From: Cloacimonetes bacterium UBA4175
GTDB lineage: Bacteria > Cloacimonadota > Cloacimonadia > Cloacimonadales > Cloacimonadaceae
Direction of reading: 5' to 3'
Assembly: GCA_002379855.1 (NCBI GenBank)
Contig: DFUX01000052.1
Coordinates: 13,689 to 23,607 of the forward strand
Length of the DNA: 9,919 bases
In this document: piece after piece, positions 1-4,916 of the stretch
Layout of the letters: every line of letters begins with the position of its first letter
How positions within the stretch are numbered: the first letter of the stretch is position 1
The notes under the pieces: generated by a model
The model's database searches: none
The model's input: only the letters and a program-made list of their open reading frames with translations
What the model was told of the DNA's origin: nothing
Translations under genes and position numbers: made by a program

Positions 1-17
1 CCACCCCAAGGCACTGG

Positions 18-46
18 ATCCCGGGTCAAGCAAGCTTGCCCGGGAT
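18..46. repeat. GC-rich palindromic hairpin element
   Basis: ATCCCGGG (18-25) pairs with CCCGGGAT (39-46), and CAAGC (27-31) pairs with GCTTG (34-38), with T26 as a single bulge and only AA at the apex. The arms therefore give 13 pairs, although the innermost pairs cannot all form in RNA because of the tiny loop. It resembles the ATCCCGGG/CCCGGGAT intergenic palindromes that are repeated in many bacterial genomes. There is no T-run after it in the + direction, so it is not a good intrinsic terminator for a gene entering from the left. Confidence 0.55.
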
Positions 47-110
47 GACGCAGTATATAGTCTGGCAGGGTTTGTTTCGGGGGAACCTTTTCACCATTCC
101 ACATTCAAAT

Positions 111-140
111 ATCTGCGCTCTTTATCTGCGCCTATCTGCG
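111..140 (+). repeat. Three copies of ATCTGCG
   Basis: The heptamer ATCTGCG occurs at 111-117, 124-130 and 134-140, with start-to-start spacing of 13 and 10 bases. Similar short runs of ATCTGCG/ATCTGTG are scattered in intergenic DNA of various bacteria. There is no sign that it is translated, and the uneven spacing argues against a CRISPR or a regular tandem array. Its role is unknown; multiple sites for one DNA-binding protein would be one explanation. Confidence 0.45.
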
Positions 141-221
141 TGAATCACCTTTTCACTATGGAGAAAGTAAAACGCAAACAATATAGTATGACATTCACCA
201 ATAACACCATCAACAATCATC

Positions 222-275
222 ATAATCCTTCATAGCGCCCTCCCTTGCTGCTCCTGGCTTTGATGCCATCATCCT
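222..275 (+). repeat. Dispersed intergenic repeat, copy A
   Basis: The segment from ATAATCCT (222-229) to CATCATCCT (267-275) is matched at 9857-9919. The last 31 bases (245-275) align with 9889-9919 at 27 of 31 positions without gaps, and both copies begin with ATAATCCT, with a less conserved and slightly longer middle in the second copy. The match lies outside coding sequence in both places and in the same orientation. It is followed directly by the hairpin at 273-311, which may be part of the same element. Confidence 0.6.
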
Positions 276-311
276 TAGGTCATCCCTATAAAAGTTAAGG
301 ATGACCTAAGG
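273..311. repeat. Perfect 13-bp inverted repeat (hairpin)
   Basis: CCTTAGGTCATCC (273-285) and GGATGACCTAAGG (299-311) are exact reverse complements around a 13-base loop (286-298). On the + strand the hairpin is followed by AAAATATAG, and on the - strand it is followed by GATGATGGC, so neither side has a U-tract of the usual intrinsic terminator. It overlaps the end of the dispersed repeat copy A and is probably the tail of that element. A role as RNA 3'-end stabiliser or as a mobile palindromic unit is possible; the sequence alone does not decide. Confidence 0.65.
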
Positions 312-434
312 AAAATATAGACTTAGCTCACTCCCGCGAACGAGGGCCAACACTGTTTCAGTTGTGGATATTAAATGTCAAGGGTTACTTATTGGCCTCC
401 ATACTTTTCTCCTAATTAACTCTACGGATGTTAG

Positions 435-755
435 TTAGCTTGTTGTTACAGTTTGCCGGATGCAGCATTCTTCTGCACGAAGTCCCAGTGGAATTAGGGG
501 CAGTAGCTTTGGATTTGGGTTCTTTCTTCCGCACGAAGTCCAAAGAGCCCAGGCGTCCGGTGGATATTTGCAGCCGGGAAAGGCTCTTTGAATTCCGTGC
601 TGGCTGAGTTTGGAGTTCAAGCCGGCAATGTAAGCTTCACAACTACCACCAATTACAAAGCCGGCTCGGACCTCAAACGATTCAGGTGAAAGCGGATTGC
701 TATTACCCTGCGCAAGGCTCCCAAATCGGAGTCGGGCATATTTAATGATTGACAA
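435..755 (-). CDS. Doubtful hypothetical ORF (106 aa, TTG start)
   Basis: An open frame of 106 codons starts at TTG (755-753) and ends at TAA (437-435), with AAGG about six bases upstream of the TTG as a weak ribosome binding site. I do not recognise the protein. It has no signal peptide, no membrane segment and no known motif, and it is rich in Pro, Cys, Arg and Gly in the manner of translated non-coding DNA. The frame lies over the direct repeat at 468-541 and the inverted repeat at 531-600, so it more likely reflects a repeat element that happens to be open. It is listed for completeness only. Confidence 0.15.
   Translation of the reverse strand: MSIIKYARLRFGSLAQGNSNPLSPESFEVRAGFVIGGSCEAYIAGLNSKLSQHGIQRAFPGCKYPPDAWALWTSCGRKNPNPKLLPLIPLGLRAEECCIRQTVTTS
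468..541 (+). repeat. 18-bp direct repeat pair
   Basis: TTCTTCTGCACGAAGTCC (468-485) recurs as TTCTTCCGCACGAAGTCC (524-541) with one mismatch, 56 bases apart start to start. The spacing is not a multiple of three, so it does not look like a protein repeat. The second copy is also the outer part of the left arm of the inverted repeat at 531-600, so the two features belong to one structured block. Confidence 0.5.
531..600. repeat. Imperfect 19-bp inverted repeat
   Basis: The arms 531-549 and 582-600 are complementary at 16 of 19 positions. The inner nine (CAAAGAGCC, 541-549, and GGCTCTTTG, 582-590) and the outer five (GCACG and CGTGC) are perfect. The 32-base loop contains two further CCGG sites. 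The structure is not followed by a T-run. It could be a small palindromic repeat element; no recognisable gene explains the pairing. Confidence 0.5.
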
Positions 756-787
756 ATTGAGCCTTAATCAAATCTTGGCAAGATTAA
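749..787 (+). promoter_or_regulatory. Candidate promoter and operator-like palindrome of the ABC exporter genes
   Basis: A perfect TTGACA (749-754) could be a -35 box, but the hexamer 17 bases downstream (AATCTT, 772-777) is a poor -10. The same segment holds a palindrome, AATCTTG (771-777), G778, CAAGATT (779-785), and a second pairing TTAATC (764-769) with GATTAA (782-787) on a shifted centre. A palindrome over the presumed -10 and start site is where a TetR- or MarR-type repressor would bind, and such regulators often control drug exporters. No regulator gene lies in the window, so this is inferred from position and symmetry only. Confidence 0.35.
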
Positions 788-795
788 CTAGTTGG

Positions 796-860
796 TATCA
801 ACAAAGGGCGGGAACACATCGAAAAAACGCCGCGGACAACGCTCGCGCCTTCTGTTGATA
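796..860 (+). promoter_or_regulatory. Leader stem-loop upstream of the first ABC gene
   Basis: TATCAACA (796-803) and TGTTGATA (853-860) are exact reverse complements. The pairing continues inward, with one bulged base, through AAGG (804-807) and CCTT (848-851), then GCG (808-810) with a CGC upstream of 848. The stem ends ten bases before the ribosome binding site at 870-873. It lies in the untranslated leader if translation starts at 879, so it might affect translation or transcript stability. The large loop weakens the case for a stable structure. Confidence 0.35.
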
Positions 861-869
861 ATAACATTT

Positions 870-873
870 GGAG
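870..873 (+). promoter_or_regulatory. Ribosome binding site that sets the start of the first ABC gene
   Basis: GGAG (870-873), within TTTGGAG, sits five bases before ATG at 879. The open frame extends upstream to a TTG at 792, but that codon has no comparable site and the added 29 residues (rich in Lys, Arg and Ser) do not belong to the exporter family. The start at 879 gives a normal exporter N-terminus, MRTFDAILPYLKK. Confidence 0.7.
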
Positions 874-878
874 TACAG

Positions 879-2630
879 ATGCGGACATTTGACGCCATTC
901 TTCCATATCTCAAAAAGAGTTATGGCAAGATCGGGCTGGGCATCTTTATGCTGATCCTGGTGGATTTGGTGCAGTTGATAACCCCGCGGGTGATGCAATA
1001 CGCCATCGACAGCATCCAGGAGCGCACGATAGACCAGAAGGGCCTGGTGTGGATGGGCCTGATCATCCTGGGCCTGGCCCTGGCGGTGATGGTCCTGCGC
1101 TTTTTCTGGCGGGTGCTGATCATCGGCAATTCCCACATGATCGAGAAACACTTGCGGCAGGACTTTTACAACCATCTGCTGAGGCTGTCGCAAAACTTTT
1201 TCAACCGTAGCAAGACAGGCGACCTGATGGCCTATGCCACCAACGACCTGAACGCGGTGCGCATGCTGCTGGGGATGGGCCTTATCGCGTCGATGGACAT
1301 CGTTTTGATGACGGTCGCCTCCTTTAGCTTCATGGGCGCGATAAACTGGCGTCTCACGGCCCTGGCGGTGATTCCGATGCCATTTCTGACCATCACGATA
1401 AGGTACTTCGGCAGAAAGATGCACAAAAGCTTTTTCCGCGTGCAGGAGAGCTTTGCCACCCTCACCGGCAAGATTCAGGAGAGCATCTCCGGAATTCGCG
1501 TCATAAAGGCTTTCGTCCAGGAAAAGTCGGAACTGGAAAAGGTGGATGAGGTTTCTCTGGACTACGTGAACCGCAACATCTCCATGGCAAAGATTGCCGG
1601 TATCTTCCATCCTTTCATGAGTTTCGTGATCAGCATCTCGATGATCATCACCCTCTATTTCGGAGGCCGTGCCACCATCAAGGGCGACATCACCATTGGC
1701 GAGTTCATCGCTTTCTTCCAGTATCTGGGCATGCTGGTGTGGCCGATGATCGCCATTGGCTGGATCGTGGATATGTATCAGCGCGGCACCGCTTCGCTCA
1801 AGCGCCTCAACGAAATCTTCCAGGAAATGCCCGAGATCGATGACAGGGAAGCCGACGACAGCATCAAAGCCCTGGAAGGCGATATCGAAATCAGCGATCT
1901 GAGCTTCCGCTATGGGGAAGGCCTGCCCCTGATCTTTGACGGGATAAGCGGCAGCATCGCCGGAGGCAAGACCCTGGCCGTTGTTGGCCCTACCGGTTGC
2001 GGCAAGACCACCCTGATCGAACTGCTGGTGAGGATTTACGAGCCTCCCCGGGGCAGCATCCTGATCGGCGGCCACGAGGTGCACCGCATTCCCCTGAATG
2101 TGTTGCGCAGGGACGTGGTTTTGGTGCCGCAGGATATCTTCCTGTTTTCGGACACCATCTCTAACAACATCCGCCTGGGAAATCCGGAAACCTCCCTGCA
2201 AAACGTCTATGACGCCGCCCAGGTGGCTCAGGTCTATGACGAGATCATGGAGTTTGACCACAAGTTTGACACCATGGTGGGAGAGAGGGGCATCACCCTT
2301 TCCGGAGGCCAGAAACAACGCGTGGCAATCGCCCGGGCGCTGCTCACCAATCCCGAGGTGCTGATCCTGGACGACGCCCTTTCCGCGGTGGATACCAAGA
2401 CCGAGCGGCAGATCCTGGAACGCTTGATCGAGCTTCGCAAGGGACGCACCACCATCATCATCGCCCACCGTATCTCATCGATCCAGCACGCCGACCATAT
2501 CATCGTGCTGGGCGAAGGCAAGATCGTGGAACGCGGCTCGCACGCGGAATTGCTGGCCCTCGGCGGCCTCTACAAGGGGCTCTATGAGAAGCAAAGGATC
2601 CGCGCCAGGCTGGAAGGGGAGGAAGAATGA
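879..2630 (+). CDS. ABC exporter half-transporter, subunit with degenerate Walker B (583 aa)
   Basis: This is a membrane-domain plus ATPase half-transporter of the ABC exporter (MsbA/LmrA/LmrC-like) family, expected in the inner membrane. Six membrane helices lie near residues 17-40, 56-78, 133-154, 159-177, 243-262 and 275-297. The nucleotide-binding domain has the A-loop Tyr (Y345), Walker A GPTGCGKTT (370-378), Q-loop Q418, signature LSGGQ (474-478), Walker B LILDD (495-499) and H-loop His530. The residue after the Walker B Asp is Asp499 instead of the catalytic Glu, as in the LmrC/BmrC/TM287 subunits of heterodimeric exporters. The next gene overlaps it by four bases and has the complementary defect, so the two very probably form one transporter. 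The 583-residue length is normal for the family. The exported compound cannot be read from the sequence; drugs, lipids and peptides are all possible. Confidence 0.93.
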   Translation: MRTFDAILPYLKKSYGKIGLGIFMLILVDLVQLITPRVMQYAIDSIQERTIDQKGLVWMGLIILGLALAVMVLRFFWRVLIIGNSHMIEKHLRQDFYNHLLRLSQNFFNRSKTGDLMAYATNDLNAVRMLLGMGLIASMDIVLMTVASFSFMGAINWRLTALAVIPMPFLTITIRYFGRKMHKSFFRVQESFATLTGKIQESISGIRVIKAFVQEKSELEKVDEVSLDYVNRNISMAKIAGIFHPFMSFVISISMIITLYFGGRATIKGDITIGEFIAFFQYLGMLVWPMIAIGWIVDMYQRGTASLKRLNEIFQEMPEIDDREADDSIKALEGDIEISDLSFRYGEGLPLIFDGISGSIAGGKTLAVVGPTGCGKTTLIELLVRIYEPPRGSILIGGHEVHRIPLNVLRRDVVLVPQDIFLFSDTISNNIRLGNPETSLQNVYDAAQVAQVYDEIMEFDHKFDTMVGERGITLSGGQKQRVAIARALLTNPEVLILDDALSAVDTKTERQILERLIELRKGRTTIIIAHRISSIQHADHIIVLGEGKIVERGSHAELLALGGLYKGLYEKQRIRARLEGEEE

Positions 2631-4795
2631 ACTTCGGTGGCGGCGGCGGACGCGGACGGGGCGGCTTCTCGGAAGACGAGCTGAAAGGCAAAATCTACGA
2701 CAAACGCCTCTATGGCAAGTTGCTCTTGTATCTCAAACCCTATCTGTTTTGGGTGGTGGTATCCTTTCTGATCCTGATGGTGGTGGCGGCGGCTGAACTT
2801 ATCCAACCCCTCATCCAGCGCAGCGCGATCGACGACCATATAGTCTCGGACAAACTGATCGCGGTCTTCGACCTGGAAGCGGAGATAGACGCTTTCCAGG
2901 CCAAGTATAAGATTCTCAAACTCAAGAAATATGCACAAAACGGGAAGTATTTTCTGATCTTCAGCGCCAACGACCAGAATAAGATCAACCGGACTGACCT
3001 TAAAGATTTGCAGGATAAAGGCATACTGAGCGGCAGAAAGGTCTTTTTGTTGGAAGATACAGTCGCCAACAGGGCAATCCTGAACAAGTATCTGCGCCAG
3101 AACACCAGCCCCCGGGGCGACGAACAAGGCCTGCAAGGCTGGATCAGCCTGGGCGGCGGCAAGATCGGCGTGATGAGGGAAAACCTCAACCGGATCCCGG
3201 GAGTTGAACGCATCAAGGTGCGCAGCCAGGCGGCCAACAGTCTGATCTGGCTGGCTCTGATCTACCTTGTGATCAGCCTTCTGCGCCTGGCGGCGGGCTA
3301 TTCCCAGAGCGTGATCACCACCACCTTCTCCCAAAGGGCGATGAACGACCTGCGCCATGACGTGTTTGCCCATCTGCAGCGCATGCCGGTGCAGTATTTC
3401 GACCAAAACCCCGTGGGCAGGCTGGTGACCAGGGTAACCAACGATATCAGGGCCATCGACGAAATGCTGGCCTCCGGCGTGATCACCCTGGTGCAGGATG
3501 TGATCCTCATCGTGGCAATCGTGGCGCTGATGCTGGCCCTCAACTGGAAGCTCGCGCTGGTCAGCTTTATCATCCTGCCTTTCGTGATTTTGATGATCCG
3601 CGAATACCGCCGGCGCACGCGGGTGATCTACCGCGAAGTGCGGAAGTATCTGGCGGCGCTCAATGCGACTCTGGCGGAGCACATCAGCGGACAGAAGATA
3701 ATCCAGCTTTTCAACCAGTATTTCCATAAGAGGCAGGAGTTTTCGGATATCAACCAGAAATACTATCAGACCTCGATCAGGCAAATGAAGCTCTTTGCCT
3801 TCTTCCGTCCTATCATCCACGTTAGCTCGCAGGTTGCCGTGGCGCTGATCATCTGGTACGGTGGCGGGCAGATTCTGCGCGACTCCATCACAATCGGCCT
3901 GCTGATGGCTTTCACCGCCTATATCCAAAAGCTGTTTGAGCCGATCAACGATTTTTCGGAAAAGTTCAACGTCTTGCAGGGTGCCCTGGCAGGCGCGGAG
4001 AGAATCTTCGACCTGATGGATCTGGATCCCGAGGACTACCGGGACGAGCTGATTTCCGGCTGCAAGATGAAGGGCGAGATTGAGTTTGACCATGTGTGGC
4101 TGGCTTACAATCCCGGCGAATGGGTGCTCAAGGACATCTCGTTCAAGATCAGGCCGGGGGAAAAGATAGCCCTGGTTGGCCATACCGGCAGCGGCAAGAC
4201 CTCCATAGTAAACCTGATGCTGGGGATGTATCCCTTCCAGAAGGGACGTATCCTGATCGATGGCAAGCCCCTCAGCGACTACGCCCTGGCGGATATCCGC
4301 TCCAACATCGGAATCGTTCAGCAGGATGTCTTCATCTTCAGCGGGGATATCAAGGAAAACATCGCCCTCAACAACACCAGTCTCAGCAAGGAGGAGATCG
4401 TCCAGGTCGCCAAATACGTGAACGCGGACAAGTTTATCTCCAAACTCCCCGCCCAATATGACGAACCCGTGATGGAGCGGGGCGCCACCCTTTCCACCGG
4501 CCAGAGGCAGCTGATAGCCTTCGCCCGTGTCCTGGCTTACGATCCTTCCATCTTTATCCTGGACGAAGCCACCTCGAATATCGACACCGAGACGGAAATC
4601 CTCATCCAGGACGCGCTTAAAAAGCTGATCGAAAACCGCACCTCGATCATCATCGCCCACCGTCTTTCCACCATCCAGCATGTGGACCGGATCATCGTTC
4701 TGCACAAAGGTGAGATTGTGGAGGAGGGCTCGCACTTCGATTTGCTGGACAAAAAAGGCCTCTATTATGACCTCTACCGGCTGCAATATAGTTGA
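2627..4795 (+). CDS. ABC exporter half-transporter, partner subunit with extra extracytoplasmic domain (722 aa)
   Basis: This is the second half of the exporter. It starts at an ATG inside the stop of the previous gene (ATGA, 2627-2630), with GGAGG at 2618-2622 four bases upstream, which favours translational coupling. After a Gly/Arg-rich N-terminus (residues 1-13) comes helix 1 (about 39-59) and helix 2 (about 205-227). The roughly 125 residues between them (about 76-200) have no membrane segment and should lie in the periplasm. The ATPase domain has Walker A GHTGSGKTS (518-526), Q-loop Q566, signature LSTGQ (622-626, second Gly position replaced by Thr), Walker B ending in Asp646-Glu647, and H-loop His678. 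It therefore supplies the catalytic Glu while carrying the altered signature, the complement of its partner. Known half-transporters are usually near 580-600 residues, and the insert accounts for the excess. Heterodimer formation is inferred from the motifs and gene overlap. Confidence 0.92.
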   Translation: MNFGGGGGRGRGGFSEDELKGKIYDKRLYGKLLLYLKPYLFWVVVSFLILMVVAAAELIQPLIQRSAIDDHIVSDKLIAVFDLEAEIDAFQAKYKILKLKKYAQNGKYFLIFSANDQNKINRTDLKDLQDKGILSGRKVFLLEDTVANRAILNKYLRQNTSPRGDEQGLQGWISLGGGKIGVMRENLNRIPGVERIKVRSQAANSLIWLALIYLVISLLRLAAGYSQSVITTTFSQRAMNDLRHDVFAHLQRMPVQYFDQNPVGRLVTRVTNDIRAIDEMLASGVITLVQDVILIVAIVALMLALNWKLALVSFIILPFVILMIREYRRRTRVIYREVRKYLAALNATLAEHISGQKIIQLFNQYFHKRQEFSDINQKYYQTSIRQMKLFAFFRPIIHVSSQVAVALIIWYGGGQILRDSITIGLLMAFTAYIQKLFEPINDFSEKFNVLQGALAGAERIFDLMDLDPEDYRDELISGCKMKGEIEFDHVWLAYNPGEWVLKDISFKIRPGEKIALVGHTGSGKTSIVNLMLGMYPFQKGRILIDGKPLSDYALADIRSNIGIVQQDVFIFSGDIKENIALNNTSLSKEEIVQVAKYVNADKFISKLPAQYDEPVMERGATLSTGQRQLIAFARVLAYDPSIFILDEATSNIDTETEILIQDALKKLIENRTSIIIAHRLSTIQHVDRIIVLHKGEIVEEGSHFDLLDKKGLYYDLYRLQYS

Positions 4796-4846
4796 TGTGG
4801 AATAGTAGTGTTCCGGTGTTTGGCATAAGAAATCCAAAAAAACAGA

Positions 4847-4876
4847 TTGACAGATTTATGCTGTGCAATACAGATA
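4847..4876 (+). promoter_or_regulatory. Weak candidate promoter of the secreted-protein gene
   Basis: TTGACA (4847-4852) lies 65 bases before the ATG at 4917. With a 16-base spacer the -10 would be TACAGA (4869-4874), which matches the sigma-70 consensus poorly. The 121-base gap after the ABC pair has no clear intrinsic terminator, so read-through from the exporter genes is also possible. The downstream gene has a strong AGGAGG (4907-4912) four bases before its ATG. Confidence 0.3.
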
Positions 4877-4916
4877 GACATTTGAGTTTAACATCCCTTG
4901 ATTCATAGGAGGATCA

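Larger units (their letters stand above)
1..878. other. Repeat-rich intergenic region without a convincing gene
   Basis: This 878-base stretch has no open frame with a recognisable protein. It holds, in order, a GC-rich hairpin (18-46), three ATCTGCG units (111-140), a dispersed repeat (222-275) that runs into a 13-bp hairpin (273-311), a plain AT-richer stretch where I see nothing (about 312-430), a palindromic block with a direct repeat (468-600), and the control region of the ABC exporter genes (749-878). The density of short repeats is typical of intergenic DNA that collects small non-autonomous repeat elements. I see no transposase or terminal duplication that would define a classical insertion sequence. 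Confidence 0.6.

Noticed and set aside
111..140. Possible CRISPR array from the repeated heptamers
   Set aside because: The units are only seven bases long with spacers of 3 to 6 bases, and no cas gene is present.
273..311. The perfect 13-bp hairpin as an intrinsic terminator
   Set aside because: Neither strand shows a T-run after the stem, and no gene ends just before it inside the window.
505..687. A short + strand open stretch ending in NYKAGSDLKRFR
   Set aside because: It has no start codon with a ribosome binding site, overlaps the inverted repeat at 531-600, and resembles no known protein.
792..878. An upstream TTG start that would lengthen the first ABC protein by 29 residues
   Set aside because: It has no good ribosome binding site, while ATG at 879 has GGAG five bases upstream and begins a normal exporter N-terminus.
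798..2468. A long - strand open frame opposite the first ABC gene
   Set aside because: It is an antisense shadow of a well-supported exporter gene. Its translation is rich in His, Asp, Gln and Val without domains, as expected from the codon use of the opposite strand.
2582..4837. A 751-codon - strand open frame opposite the second ABC gene
   Set aside because: It is long, but it mirrors a gene whose ATPase motifs are unmistakable. The antisense product matches no family and has the composition of a reversed frame.
4796..4846. A terminator after the ABC pair
   Set aside because: Only a four-pair GGAA/TTCC stem with no T-run is visible, which is too weak to call.
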